A stretch of 64,000 bases of DNA, taken from contig NZ_QYBB01000010.1 of the NCBI RefSeq assembly GCF_004137685.1, positions 88,533 to 152,532 on the forward strand, written 5' to 3'. The position numbers and the translations under genes are program-made. Source of the stretch: Lichenibacterium minor. GTDB lineage: Bacteria > Pseudomonadota > Alphaproteobacteria > Rhizobiales > Beijerinckiaceae. Below are positions 1 to 8,577 of this stretch, piece after piece (the stretch's first letter is position 1; every line of letters begins with the position of its first letter). The notes under the pieces were generated by a model that worked only from the letters and a program-made list of their open reading frames with translations, searched no databases and was not told where the DNA came from.

Positions 1-869
1 GCCTCGGGCGCCTGAACCTCGACCTGCAGAACAGCCTCGTCGGCGCGCGCCTCGTCTACGACCTGCTCGACGAGCCGCTCCCCGACGCGCGCGACGCGGC
101 CAAGCCCGACCTCGTGCCGGGGCCGGGGCGCATCACGCTCGAAGGGGTGTCCTTCTCCTACCGCCAGGGCGAACGGGTGCTCGACCGCATCGACCTGCTG
201 GCGGAGCCCGACAAGACGACGGCGCTCGTCGGCCCGTCGGGGGGCGGCAAGTCCACCATCATCAGCCTCGTGCAGCGGCTCTACGAGCCCGAATCCGGCG
301 CGGTGCGGATCGACGGCCAGGACGTGACGGGGGTCAACACCCGCTCGTTGCGCGACGCCATCGCGTTCGTGGCGCAGGACGTGTTCCTGTTCCGCGGCAC
401 GATCCGCGACAACATCGCGCTCGGCCGCCCCGGCGCCACCGAGGCCGAGATCGTCGACGCGGCCCGGCGCGCCCACGCCCACGACTTCATCATGGGCTTC
501 GACCAGGGCTTCGACACCGAGGTGGGCGAGCAGGGCGCGAAGCTGTCCGGCGGGCAGCGCCAGCGCATCGCCATCGCGCGCGCCTTCCTCAAGCGCGCCT
601 CCATCATCCTGCTCGACGAGCCGACGGCGGCGCTGGACTCGGAATCCGAGCGCGAAGTGCAGAAGGCCCTCGACGAGCTCAGGGTCGGGCGCACCACGGT
701 GGTGGTGGCGCATCGGCTGCAGACCATCGTCGACGCGGACCGCATCTGCGTGATCGAGAACGGCCGGGCGGTGGAATACGGCACCCACGACGAACTGATG
801 GCGCGGCGCGGGTCCTACCACGCGTTCTTCGCCACCCAGTTCGGCGATCGGGCGCGACGCATCGCCTGA
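1..869 (+). CDS. ABC exporter, C-terminal part (ATP-binding domain); starts before window
   Basis: This is the carboxy-terminal part of an ABC transporter half-molecule of the ABCB/MsbA exporter type, which couples ATP hydrolysis to export across the inner membrane. The frame is open from base 3, so the start lies upstream of the window. The first 35 or so visible codons are the end of the membrane domain and linker. The rest is a complete nucleotide-binding domain: Walker A GPSGGGKST (about 231-257), Q-loop FVAQD (366-380), signature LSGGQRQ (543-563), Walker B ILLDEP (606-623) and the H-loop His (711). No catalytic residue is missing. The substrate (lipid, drug or peptide) cannot be inferred because the membrane domain is outside the window. 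Confidence 0.93.
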   Translation, partial: LGRLNLDLQNSLVGARLVYDLLDEPLPDARDAAKPDLVPGPGRITLEGVSFSYRQGERVLDRIDLLAEPDKTTALVGPSGGGKSTIISLVQRLYEPESGAVRIDGQDVTGVNTRSLRDAIAFVAQDVFLFRGTIRDNIALGRPGATEAEIVDAARRAHAHDFIMGFDQGFDTEVGEQGAKLSGGQRQRIAIARAFLKRASIILLDEPTAALDSESEREVQKALDELRVGRTTVVVAHRLQTIVDADRICVIENGRAVEYGTHDELMARRGSYHAFFATQFGDRARRIA

Positions 870-924
870 CCACACCCGTGATCCTTCCACCCATCCCGCG
901 GGTTGGAGCGGCACGGAGGACGTC

Positions 925-1179
925 ATGATCAGGACATGGACACTCGCGGTCGCGGCAGCCCTGCTGGCGGCCTGCCCCGCGCTCGCCCAGGTGCACGACG
1001 GGATCGACAATTCCCCGTCGCAGCAGCGCATCGCCGACGGGTTCCGGGCTCAAGGCTCGAAATGCGACGCGCCGGCCTGCCACAACGATGCGGACGGCGT
1101 GTACCCGCCGTCGACGCGGCCGGGGGACCCCGCCAAGGTGCCGTCGACCCCGGCCGGGCAGGCGCAGCCGCGCGACTGA
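925..1179 (+). CDS. Small secreted protein of unknown function
   Basis: An 84-residue protein with a clear Sec signal peptide: Arg at position 3, a hydrophobic alanine/leucine core and a likely cut after ALAQ at about residue 22. The mature part is short, polar and proline-rich and has two cysteines (CDAPACHN) that could form a disulfide. No family is recognised. The start is supported by GGAGG seven bases upstream. It follows the ABC transporter by 55 bases on the same strand and may be cotranscribed with it. The next gene is convergent. Confidence 0.7.
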   Translation: MIRTWTLAVAAALLAACPALAQVHDGIDNSPSQQRIADGFRAQGSKCDAPACHNDADGVYPPSTRPGDPAKVPSTPAGQAQPRD

Positions 1180-1209
1180 CCGGCGACCTCGGCAGGACGC
1201 CGCCGGGGG

Positions 1210-2478
1210 TCAGGGCAGGCTTCGCCGCCCGGTCGCTTGGGCCGCCGTCATCACCCGCGCATGCGGCCGTTCGGTGCGATATTGCCCGCGGATCACCACC
1301 GCGAAGGCCAGGGCTCCCACCGACAGGGTCGTGACCCACCAGAGTTCCGTCGTGTCGAGCCCCCACAGCGCGAAGGTGAGGCCGGACACGATTTCCGCCA
1401 GCAGGAAGGGCGCGACGGCCTCCGAGGTGCGCCCCGCCAACGTCAGCCCGCCGTAGGCGACGGCCGCCGCCGCCACGGCGCCGACGATGCCGAGGTCGTA
1501 CCAGATCTCGAAGGCGAGGCTGCGCGGGATCTCCGGCGGCAGGTAGCCCACCACGGCGCCGCGGGCCGCGAGGTCGAGCCCGTGCCCCGTCAGCAGCCGC
1601 CACGGCGCCGAGGCGACGAGGTCGGCCCAGACGTGCAGCGCCCGCGCCATCCCGCCGAGCTCGGGCACGCTGCCGCCGGTAGCCGCCCCGACGGCATCCA
1701 AGGCCGGCCCGAACACGAAGGGGATGGCGGGGGCGAGCAGCAGCAGCACCGCCGCGGCGATGCCGAAGGACGCGCCGGCGCGGCGCGGCGACAGGGTCGC
1801 GACCGCGAAAGCCATGGCGCCGAGCGCCAGCGCGGTCAGCGCCACGGGCGTCCAGGCCGCCATGGCGGCGAGGGTGATGCCGATGACGAGCAACGCCGCC
1901 GAGGCCCAGCGTTCGCGCACCGCCAGCGCGCCCAGCGCCGGCCACACCAGGACGACGAGGCTCACCACGGCGCGCACCAGGGTGGCGTCGGCGTCGGGAA
2001 ACAGGCTGAGCCGTTGCGCCCCCACGAGGCCGAAGACCGCAGTGGCGATGCCGGCCGGCACGAGGCCCAGCGGGAACAGGTACAGGTTCGACGTGCGCGT
2101 CCGCTCCGGCAGCGCCGCGATCACCAGCACCACGCCGACGATCGTGCCGCCCTCCTTCAGCCAGCGCAGGCCCGCGTCGGAGGGGAAGGGCGTCCAGATG
2201 ATCGAGGCGGCGCTCCACACCAGGATCGCCACGCCGCCGAGGCCGGCGGTGGTGGCCACGCCCCGGGCGAGGCGCCGCTCGAAGGGCGCCCGCGGCAGCA
2301 GGGTCGCGGCGAGCAGCAGCAGGCCCGCGCCGATCGGCAGCAGCGTGAACACGGCGCGGCGCGACACGACGGCGCTGAGCGGCACCGCGAAGGCGAGCAC
2401 GAACAGGCCGAGGCGGATCAGCAGGAGGGCGGCGTCGGCGGCCGGATCGTCGATGGGGCGGGAACGGGAGGAGGGCAT
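1210..2478 (-). CDS. O-antigen ligase-like multi-spanning membrane protein
   Basis: A 422-residue integral membrane protein with about ten to twelve hydrophobic segments separated by short loops. A longer soluble loop around residues 265-310 precedes the last group of helices. This layout, with a large loop holding GHG-type motifs (TGHGLDLAARG) and a following Phe/Tyr/Asp segment (EIWYDLGIVG), resembles the O-antigen ligase/polymerase (WaaL/Wzy) superfamily, whose members join or polymerise glycans at the periplasmic face. No glycosyltransferase or polysaccharide genes are adjacent, so the substrate is open and the family call rests on topology and loop motifs. Its upstream region holds two short dyads (2521-2566). 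Confidence 0.6.
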   Translation of the reverse strand: MPSSRSRPIDDPAADAALLLIRLGLFVLAFAVPLSAVVSRRAVFTLLPIGAGLLLLAATLLPRAPFERRLARGVATTAGLGGVAILVWSAASIIWTPFPSDAGLRWLKEGGTIVGVVLVIAALPERTRTSNLYLFPLGLVPAGIATAVFGLVGAQRLSLFPDADATLVRAVVSLVVLVWPALGALAVRERWASAALLVIGITLAAMAAWTPVALTALALGAMAFAVATLSPRRAGASFGIAAAVLLLLAPAIPFVFGPALDAVGAATGGSVPELGGMARALHVWADLVASAPWRLLTGHGLDLAARGAVVGYLPPEIPRSLAFEIWYDLGIVGAVAAAAVAYGGLTLAGRTSEAVAPFLLAEIVSGLTFALWGLDTTELWWVTTLSVGALAFAVVIRGQYRTERPHARVMTAAQATGRRSLP

Positions 2479-2520
2479 GGACGCGGACTTCGAGCGCGGG
2501 CCCGCGGAGGGCCCGTGCCG

Positions 2521-2566
2521 TCACGCTATCGTGAATCCGACTCCGACATCGTTGCAGGACTGCAAC
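2521..2566. promoter_or_regulatory. Two short dyads upstream of the O-antigen-ligase-like gene
   Basis: The intergenic stretch holds TCACG-CTAT-CGTGA (2521-2534) and GTTGCAG-GA-CTGCAAC (2551-2566), both perfect inverted repeats. They lie 43-88 bases upstream of the minus-strand gene at 2478 and are candidate operators or small hairpins. No regulator gene is nearby. Confidence 0.35.
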
Positions 2567-2677
2567 AGCACCGTTCAAAGGCGGATCTCGCCCGGCGACC
2601 TCCCCGCCGGCTGCCCGGGCGGCCGCCGGGGCAGGGGAGCGCGCGCCGACGCCCCTGCTCCCCGAACGGAAGCCGCG

Positions 2678-3166
2678 TCAGGCCTCGGCGGCCGGCTTCG
2701 CCACGCCTTCGCGGTCGGGCGGGCAGGTACAGTTCCATCGCGGGCCGATGTCGGACAGGGCCGCTTCCAGGACCTCCACGTCGAGGCGCACGGCGCCGTC
2801 GTCGTTGAAATGCAGCATCACGGTGCCGGCCGGCGCTTCCGTCGGCTCGTAGGAGATGGCGAGCAGGGTCATCACGGCGTCGGGGTCCTGGTCGAAGCCG
2901 GCGCGGCGCACCCGCGTCACCCGCTCGAAATGGAGACCCGTGCCGCAGCGCTCGCAGCCGCCGCGCGCCGCCGCGTACCAGTCGAACCGCGCGCCGGCGA
3001 GCACGAAACGGCGCTGCTCGGGCAGGTACGCCATGTCGCCGACGCGGATGTCGGCGTCCTGCAGGTGGGCCGACAGGATCGCCAGGCCTTCGGGGTCGAG
3101 GGCGGCGATGCGGAGCGGGGCCGCGTCGGGCAGCAGGTTGGCGGCGTCTGGCTTGGCCTCGATCAT
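2678..3166 (-). CDS. DUF2948 family protein
   Basis: A 162-residue soluble protein recognised as DUF2948 from its opening pattern (LRIAALDPEGLAILSAHLQD) and the following VGDMAYLPEQRRFVL segment. The family is found mainly in alphaproteobacteria, often beside murA and hisD, and its function is unknown. Neither partner is present here, so this copy is out of its usual setting. The protein has a pair of cysteines (residues CERCG) but no membrane segment. It lies 67 bases upstream of nothing recognisable on the other side: the gene that precedes it on the same strand is the DUF4239-like membrane protein, which may be cotranscribed. Confidence 0.8.
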   Translation of the reverse strand: MIEAKPDAANLLPDAAPLRIAALDPEGLAILSAHLQDADIRVGDMAYLPEQRRFVLAGARFDWYAAARGGCERCGTGLHFERVTRVRRAGFDQDPDAVMTLLAISYEPTEAPAGTVMLHFNDDGAVRLDVEVLEAALSDIGPRWNCTCPPDREGVAKPAAEA

Positions 3167-3233
3167 GACGGGTCCCGGAGTGATGTCGGCGGTATAAGCC
3201 GGAGCGCCGCGTCCATGTTCCCCTTCGGGAAGG

Positions 3234-4010
3234 TCACGGGCGGGGGAAGCCGTCGAGGGCGTCCTGCAGCGGCTGCGTCGGCACCAGGATGGTGCCGCGG
3301 GCCGGCCGCTGCAGGTCGAGCATCAGGGCGATCAGGGTCGACACCAGCAGCGCCATGACGAGGTTGGCGAAGCGCCGCTTCACGCCCGCCACGCCGGCGC
3401 CGTAGCCCGAGAACGCCATGGCGACCAGCGCCGTGCCGGCCAGCATGAGCGACACCACCACGGGAACGTGGTTGCGCAGCGCGGTGACGCGCTTCTCGCC
3501 CATGTTGTTCAGGTCGCTGAGGTTCCACACGAACTGGTACACGCCGAGGCTTTGCGGCTGCGCGGTTTCCGCCGCCACGGCCCGGCGCCACAGGTCTGCG
3601 CGGAGCTCGCCCGAGCGTTTCAAGGCGGCGGCGAACCTGTCGGGGTCGTAGGGGGCGCCGAGCGCCATGCGGAGTTCCGTGTATTCCCGCAGGTCCGCCA
3701 TGATCGGCGCCTGGTCGGCCTGGGGCAGCATCAGGGCGAAGTTGGCCGTGGAGCTGATGGCGTTGGCTTCCTGCAACACCACCTCCCGACGGAGGTCGTA
3801 TCGCTCGAGGGCCATCGCGTAGGTGAAGGCGATCAGCAGGGCGAGCAGGCCCAACGTGGCGGTGGCCATGTTGCCCGCGTCCGTGTCGTCGGCGACCGTC
3901 CTGCCGTAGGTCCGCCCGAGCCAGTTGCCGGTTTCGGCCGCGCCGACCAGCAGGACGAGCAGGACCGCCAGGACTTGGGCGAGGCCGAGCGACTGCAGGG
4001 TTTCGAACAT
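3234..4010 (-). CDS. DUF4239-like (bestrophin-related) membrane protein
   Basis: A membrane protein of 258 residues if started at the Met of MFETLQSLGL. An upstream Met at 4061 in the same frame would add an arginine/proline-rich leader that does not look native. Two hydrophobic segments lie near the N-terminus (LAQVLAVLLVLLVGA and ATATLGLLALLIAFTYAM), followed by a charged helical region with an LRREV..EANAI motif and two more membrane segments near the C-terminus. This 2+2 layout and the conserved EANAISSTANFALMLP region fit the DUF4239 family. The function is unknown; a channel-like role is only a guess from family similarity. Confidence 0.65.
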   Translation of the reverse strand: MFETLQSLGLAQVLAVLLVLLVGAAETGNWLGRTYGRTVADDTDAGNMATATLGLLALLIAFTYAMALERYDLRREVVLQEANAISSTANFALMLPQADQAPIMADLREYTELRMALGAPYDPDRFAAALKRSGELRADLWRRAVAAETAQPQSLGVYQFVWNLSDLNNMGEKRVTALRNHVPVVVSLMLAGTALVAMAFSGYGAGVAGVKRRFANLVMALLVSTLIALMLDLQRPARGTILVPTQPLQDALDGFPRP

Positions 4011-4161
4011 CAAGGCGAGCGGCTCCCGGGGGGCCGCGCGATGCGGGCCGCCGCCGGCCATCGCATGCGGGGCGCGCGGACGCCAGCGCCCCGCGCTCGA
4101 CCGTGGGCGGCGGGGCCGCTACCGTGGGGCGTGTTCGGCGCCGCGGCGAGGGGGGACGGCG

Positions 4162-4458
4162 ATGGTGGCGCGAAAGCTCGGGGCGGGGGCCGTGCTGGTG
4201 CCGTTGGCGCTGCTGGCGTTCCCGGCCGCCGGGCAGGACGGGGCGATCGGGCCCTGCTCGCCCTATCGCTCGGCGGAAGGCGACATCCCGTCCGAGATGC
4301 CGGGCTGCGGGCGGCGGCTCCGGCCCGCGCCGGGATCGCTCGCCGACGAGCTGGACTTCCGCCGCGCGCGGAACCCGGGACATGCCGCCGAACCCGACGA
4401 CGACGAGCCGTCGCCCGCCCCGCGGCGGCACCGGGCGGGCCGGCCGCGCGCCCGCTGA
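4162..4458 (+). CDS. Small secreted or lipoprotein-like protein, unknown
   Basis: A 98-residue protein started at the ATG preceded by a purine-rich GAGGGGGGACGG ribosome site. Residues 1-25 form a signal peptide (KLGAGAVLVPLALLAFPAAG, likely cut after AAG-Q). The remainder is polar, with three cysteines and a C-terminal arginine/proline-rich tail of low complexity. No family is recognised. It lies between two minus-strand genes and is convergent with the VOC gene at 4484. Without homologues it could be spurious, but the signal peptide and ribosome site favour a real gene. Confidence 0.5.
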   Translation: MVARKLGAGAVLVPLALLAFPAAGQDGAIGPCSPYRSAEGDIPSEMPGCGRRLRPAPGSLADELDFRRARNPGHAAEPDDDEPSPAPRRHRAGRPRAR

Positions 4459-4483
4459 GCGGAACCGCGACCGGTCCGGGGCG

Positions 4484-5383
4484 TCACGCGAGCCCGCCGT
4501 TCTCCATCAGCACGATCGCGTGGCCGTCGGGATCGTGGATCAGCGCGGCCCGGACGCCGTTCGGCAGCGACGCGGCGCGCGTGAGGCCGTCGCCCGACAG
4601 CGAAGCGACCTCGATCCACGTCCGCGTGGACCACACGTCGTCTGGCCCCGTGCCCGGCGGCATGGGCCGGCGCGTGCCGGTCTCGTAGCCCAGGAGCTCG
4701 ACGTGGGGTGGCGCGTCGGGCGTTTGCATCGGCACCACGCGGCAGCGGTCCCCGGGCACGTCGTCGAGCCGCTCCTGCTCGATGCCCTCGTTGTGCGTCG
4801 CGTCGCCCACCGTCAGCCCCAGCCCCTCGAAGAAGTGCCGGACGCGCCCGGCGTCGCCGACCGCGAGGGCCGTGTGGTCGATGCCGAGGAACGGGGACGC
4901 GACGTCGCGCGCGCGCCAGGCCGGGGCGCCGACGCCTTCCGGGAAGAACAGCAGTTCCAGCGGGTGCCCGTCCGGATCGCGGAACTTGAAGGCCGTCACG
5001 CCGCCGGTGTTGGCGGGCAGGGTCTGCGGGCCGCCGCGGGTGATCGGGAGGGCGCCGGCGGCGAGGGCCCGCGCGTGGGCCTGCGCCATGTCGGACACCG
5101 CGATGGCGATGTGCTGGAACCACAGGTCCGTCGCGGTGCTGCCTTCGGGGTAGGGGCGGCCGGGCGGGTCGAAGCGCAGGAACGACACCTCCTGTGCGCC
5201 GAGGCGCATCGACAGGCGCTCGGCCCGGGCGTCGGGCCGGCCGAGCAGGGCCAGCTCCGCCCCGTCGACCGGCGTGGGCCCGGACGCGGCGGTGAAGCCC
5301 AGGGCCTCGTAGAAGCGGCGCGTCCGGGCGAGGTCGGTCGCCGTGAAGTCGATGCGCGCGACGCGCCGGGCGTCGAGGCTCAT
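4484..5383 (-). CDS. Double-domain VOC (glyoxalase/dioxygenase superfamily) protein
   Basis: A 299-residue protein made of two vicinal-oxygen-chelate modules. The first, residues about 8-125, starts RIDFTATDLARTRRFYEALGF and ends with the metal-type motif DPDGHPLELLFFPEG. The second, about 145-295, starts GIDHTALAVGDAGRVRHFFEGLG and ends HDPDGHAIVLME. Each half keeps the His near its first strand or the closing Glu expected of metal ligands, but the substrate is not evident. The start ATG overlaps a five-codon mini-ORF by ATGA, and the gene is last in an operon with a GMC oxidoreductase and an SMP-30 lactonase, suggesting a role in sugar or aromatic oxidation. Confidence 0.82.
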   Translation of the reverse strand: MSLDARRVARIDFTATDLARTRRFYEALGFTAASGPTPVDGAELALLGRPDARAERLSMRLGAQEVSFLRFDPPGRPYPEGSTATDLWFQHIAIAVSDMAQAHARALAAGALPITRGGPQTLPANTGGVTAFKFRDPDGHPLELLFFPEGVGAPAWRARDVASPFLGIDHTALAVGDAGRVRHFFEGLGLTVGDATHNEGIEQERLDDVPGDRCRVVPMQTPDAPPHVELLGYETGTRRPMPPGTGPDDVWSTRTWIEVASLSGDGLTRAASLPNGVRAALIHDPDGHAIVLMENGGLA

Positions 5384-5384
5384 G

Positions 5385-5411
5385 GTTCGTGGCTCATTGT
5401 TCGTGGCTCAT
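5385..5411 (-). repeat. 14-bp tandem duplication creating two five-codon mini-ORFs
   Basis: The sequence ATGAGCCACGAAC occurs twice in tandem (minus strand, 5411-5399 and 5397-5385) between the lactonase stop and the VOC start. It creates MSHEQ-stop and MSHEP-stop. The lactonase TGA, the first mini-ORF, the second mini-ORF and the VOC ATG are linked in series by three ATGA overlaps. Confidence 0.85.
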
Positions 5412-6313
5412 GGGCGTCGGGCCCCTCGCACGTTGGTGTAGATGGCGTAGAGCGTGTGGGAGGCGCAGATGAAGAGCTGCGCGCGGTTGCGGCCGCCGAA
5501 CTCGACGTTGGCCACCGTGAACGGCACCTTGATCTTGCCGAGCAGGTCGCCTTCGGGCGAGATGCAGTGGACGCCGTCGCCCGCGCCGGTCCACACGTTG
5601 CCGTCCTCGTCGACGCGGAAGCCGTCGCTGTTGCCGGGCGACACCGCGAAGAACCGGCGCCCCGCCCCGAGCCGCGTCCCGTCCTCGCTGACGTCGAAGA
5701 CGCGGATATGTTGCTTCGGATCGACGTCGAACTGGCCGCCGGTCTCCGCCACGTAGAGCAGCCTCTCGTCCGGCGAGAAGGCCAGGCCGTTCGGACCCTC
5801 GAAGTCGTCGGCCACGACGGTCAGGGAGCCGTCGCGCGGGTCCAGGCGGTACAGGTTGGCGGGGAGAAGGGCTTCGCGCTTGCCGCCCTCGTAATCGGTG
5901 TTGGTGCCGTAGGGGGGGTCGCTGAACCAGATCGTGCCGTCCGACTTCACCACGACGTCATTGGGGGAGTTCAGCGGCTTGCCCCGGTAGGCGTCGGCCA
6001 GAACGGTGACGCGCCCGTCGATCTCGGTGCGGGTGATGCGGCCGTGGTGCGAGCAGGAAATGAGCCGGCCCTGCCCGTCGCGGGCGTGGCCGTTCTCGAA
6101 GTCGCTCGGGTCCCGGAACACCGACATCCCGCCCGACGACGTCCAGCGCATCACGCGGTTGCTCGGCAGGTCCGACACGAGCAGGAACTGCCCGTCCGCG
6201 AACCAGACCGGGCCTTCGAGCCACGCGAAGCCTTCGCCGAGCTTCACGAGCGCCGCGTTGGGCAGCACCATCCGCTTGAACCGCGGGTCGATGATCTCGT
6301 AGTCGTCGGCCAT
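5408..6313 (-). CDS. SMP-30/gluconolactonase/LRE family lactonase
   Basis: A 301-residue six-bladed beta-propeller of the SMP-30/gluconolactonase family, which opens sugar lactones using one divalent metal. Visible family marks are the first-blade Glu in LEGPVWF (residue about 33), the HARDGQGRL blade motif, NSPNDVVV with its metal-binding Asn, FEGPNGLAFSPDE, and GNSDGFRVDEDGN with the catalytic Asp. There is no signal peptide, so the product is cytoplasmic. It sits 99 bases after the GMC oxidoreductase gene, and its stop overlaps the mini-ORF chain leading into the VOC gene. A plausible joint job is oxidation of a sugar to its lactone followed by hydrolysis. Confidence 0.88.
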   Translation of the reverse strand: MADDYEIIDPRFKRMVLPNAALVKLGEGFAWLEGPVWFADGQFLLVSDLPSNRVMRWTSSGGMSVFRDPSDFENGHARDGQGRLISCSHHGRITRTEIDGRVTVLADAYRGKPLNSPNDVVVKSDGTIWFSDPPYGTNTDYEGGKREALLPANLYRLDPRDGSLTVVADDFEGPNGLAFSPDERLLYVAETGGQFDVDPKQHIRVFDVSEDGTRLGAGRRFFAVSPGNSDGFRVDEDGNVWTGAGDGVHCISPEGDLLGKIKVPFTVANVEFGGRNRAQLFICASHTLYAIYTNVRGARRP

Positions 6314-6360
6314 GTCGTCGCCCGAGCCTGGTTGTCGAAGGATCCGCCCCCGTCGGCGGG

Positions 6361-6387
6361 GCCCGGGGCCGCATGCGCGCCCCGGGC
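6361..6387. terminator. GC-rich hairpin between GMC oxidoreductase and lactonase genes
   Basis: GCCCGGGG and CCCCGGGC form an eight-base stem around an 11-base loop. There is no T-run in the minus direction. It may act as an attenuator or mRNA-stabilising stem inside the operon rather than a full stop. Confidence 0.35.
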
Positions 6388-6412
6388 GTTTCTCGTCAGG
6401 CCGCCGAGGGCC

Positions 6413-8065
6413 TCACGCGGGCTCGAGCGCGGGGGAATGGCCGGCCAGCACGTAGCTGTTGCCCACCGCCGGCTGCGCCGCCGGCACGCCCTTGGCGCCC
6501 AGCCGCTCGCGCAGGTGGTCGGCGACGCGCAGCGCGTTGGCGACGATGGTCAGCGTCGGGTTGACGGCGCCGATCGAGGGGAAGAAGCCCGCGTCCGTGG
6601 AATACAGGTTGTCGAGCTCGTGCGCCTTGCAGTTCACGTCGAGGACCGAAGTGTTCGGGTCGGTGCCGAAGCGCATCGTGCCGGCCTGGTGCGCCGTGCC
6701 GCCGATCGGGATGTCCTTGCCGAGGTACAGGTTGCGCTCGAGCAGGAAGGGGGCCGAACCGGACGCCCTCATCACGCGCTCCAGCCGCTTCGTCAGCTGC
6801 CGATGCGCTTCCATGTTGGTCTCGGTCAGGTCGAGGAACACCTTCTCGCCCTCGTAGCGGATGCGGTTCTCGGGGATCGGCAGATCCTCGCTCGACAGCC
6901 AGAAGTCCAGGGCATGGTCGGCGATCTTGTTGAACGGCATCTGGGGCAGGAAGTCGTTCAGCCAGTGCGGCACCTCCTCGCCCCGCACCTGGTCGCCGTG
7001 CGTCGTGGCGCACATCTGGATCAGGCCGATGGGGTGGGGATAGTCCTCGTCGCCGAAGTAGAAGTCGCTGCACCCCAGGGTCTTCTGGAACACCGTGGTG
7101 TTCTTCTCCTTGAGGAAAGCCATCAGCACCGATTGGTTGTGGCGCATGTAGTTGCGCCCGACCTGGTCGGAGCCGTTGGCGAGGCCGTTGTCGTGGTGCG
7201 GCCCGTAGGAGCGCAGCATCAGCTGGGCCGACGACAGCGCCCCGCCCGCCACGACGAACAGGTCCGCCGAATAGCGCTCCATGACGCCGCCGCGGTCGAC
7301 GTGGACGTATTTCACCGTTCTGCCGTCCGGGGTGGTTTCCAGGCGCTTGGCATAGGCCTCGGTCAGCAGGGTGACGTTCTTGAACCGGGCGATCGTGGGG
7401 TCGATGCAGACGACCTGGGCGTCGGCCTTGCCGTTCAGCAGGCAGGGGAAGCCGTCGAAGGCGTCGCAGCGCATGCAGATGCTGGTCGGCGTCGGCTTGC
7501 CGTGCTTGTCCTCGTCGAGCAGGATCCCCATCGGCATGTGGAACGGGTGCAGGCCCTGCTGCGCCCAGGACGCGCTCAGCTTCTCGATCAGGGGCTCGTG
7601 GCTGACCGGCTTGTAGGGGAAGTCGCCGGTGCGGCGCGGCTCGTTCGGGTCCTCGCCGATCTTGCCGTGGACGTGGAACAGCTTCTCGGCCGCTGTGTAA
7701 TAGGGCTCGAAGGCGTCGTAGCCGACCGGCCAGGCCGGGGAAATGCCGTCCGGGTGGCGCACCTCCTCGAAGTCCCGCTCGCGCAGCCGGAACAGCGCCG
7801 CGCCGTAGACCTTGGAATTGCCCCCGACGTAGCGGTGCAGGCCCGGCTTGAAGGACGAGCCGTCGGCCCCGTACCAGGTCTCGTCGACCTGGTACTTGCC
7901 GTCGACGAAGACCGTCTTGGCGTTCCAGTTGTCCTGCTCGCGGGGCAGGTAGGGGCCGCGCTCGAGGATGAGGATGCGCTTGCCCGTGGGGGCGAGGCTG
8001 TGGGCCATGGAGCCGCCGCCGGGGCCGCTGCCGATGATGATGACGTCATAATGGTCGTCGGACAC
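6413..8065 (-). CDS. GMC-family FAD-dependent oxidoreductase
   Basis: A glucose-methanol-choline family oxidoreductase of 550 residues that oxidises an alcohol or sugar using FAD. A GTG start at 8065 is chosen because AAGGGA lies seven bases upstream and the protein then begins directly with YDVIIIGSGPGGG, the dinucleotide-binding motif. The upstream in-frame extension is Pro/Arg-rich junk. The C-terminal GMC domain is present, with GGTAHQAGTMRFG and PTLTIVANALRVADHL near the end. It holds cysteines in ICMRCDAFDGFPC, a pattern also seen in dehydrogenases that pair with a cytochrome or gluconate-dehydrogenase-like subunit. No small subunit or cytochrome is adjacent. It is first in the operon with the lactonase and VOC genes. 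Confidence 0.9.
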   Translation of the reverse strand: MSDDHYDVIIIGSGPGGGSMAHSLAPTGKRILILERGPYLPREQDNWNAKTVFVDGKYQVDETWYGADGSSFKPGLHRYVGGNSKVYGAALFRLRERDFEEVRHPDGISPAWPVGYDAFEPYYTAAEKLFHVHGKIGEDPNEPRRTGDFPYKPVSHEPLIEKLSASWAQQGLHPFHMPMGILLDEDKHGKPTPTSICMRCDAFDGFPCLLNGKADAQVVCIDPTIARFKNVTLLTEAYAKRLETTPDGRTVKYVHVDRGGVMERYSADLFVVAGGALSSAQLMLRSYGPHHDNGLANGSDQVGRNYMRHNQSVLMAFLKEKNTTVFQKTLGCSDFYFGDEDYPHPIGLIQMCATTHGDQVRGEEVPHWLNDFLPQMPFNKIADHALDFWLSSEDLPIPENRIRYEGEKVFLDLTETNMEAHRQLTKRLERVMRASGSAPFLLERNLYLGKDIPIGGTAHQAGTMRFGTDPNTSVLDVNCKAHELDNLYSTDAGFFPSIGAVNPTLTIVANALRVADHLRERLGAKGVPAAQPAVGNSYVLAGHSPALEPA

Positions 8066-8304
8066 GGGGCGTCCCTTCGCTGTCGGTGGCGCTCGGCCTG
8101 GCGGGTCGGCCCGCGATGGTGCGCCGGGCCATGGACGCCCGGGCTTCGCGGCGGTTCGGGGCTTCAACGGCCCGATGGATGCCGAGTTGCAGCGCCGCGC
8201 CCAGAAAGCTAAGCCGTTCCGAAGCTTCGGCTTCGCCGCCTTGCGGCCGACCCCGAGTCGGGGCGATAAGGAGGCCTGTGGCCGCAGGGGAGTGCGATCC
8301 GGCG

Positions 8305-8523
8305 ATGGCGAAGGACCTGACCGACGATGAGCGCGTGTCGTTCCAGGGCGAGCTCGACCGCCTGCGCGAGGAGCACCGCGACCTCGACGCCGCCATCGAG
8401 GCGCTGATCGACCTCGGCCGCGTCGACCAGCTCCAGGTGCAGCGCTTCAAGAAGCGCAAGCTCGCGCTCCGCGACCGCCTGTCCTTTCTCGAGGACCAGA
8501 TGACGCCCGACATCATCGCGTGA
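8305..8523 (+). CDS. DUF465 (YdcH-like) small helical protein
   Basis: A 72-residue protein of the DUF465/YdcH family, which forms a short two-helix coiled coil. The ATG at 8305 gives MAKDLTDDERVSFQGELDRL, then EEHRDLDAAIEAL and the family's LQVQRFKKRKLALRDRLSFLEDQM. An upstream in-frame extension to 8086 is rejected because its composition is unlike the rest. Function is unknown. The gene is divergent from the GMC operon. Confidence 0.85.
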   Translation: MAKDLTDDERVSFQGELDRLREEHRDLDAAIEALIDLGRVDQLQVQRFKKRKLALRDRLSFLEDQMTPDIIA

Positions 8524-8577
8524 TGCGGGATCGCCCATCCGCCACCATGTGAGAGCACCGTCGCCGGACACCGTTCG

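Noticed and set aside
4103..8212. Very long open plus-strand frame opposite the VOC, lactonase and GMC genes
   Set aside because: It is antisense to three genes with clear domains and is Ala/Arg/Gly-rich, as expected of GC-rich shadow frames.
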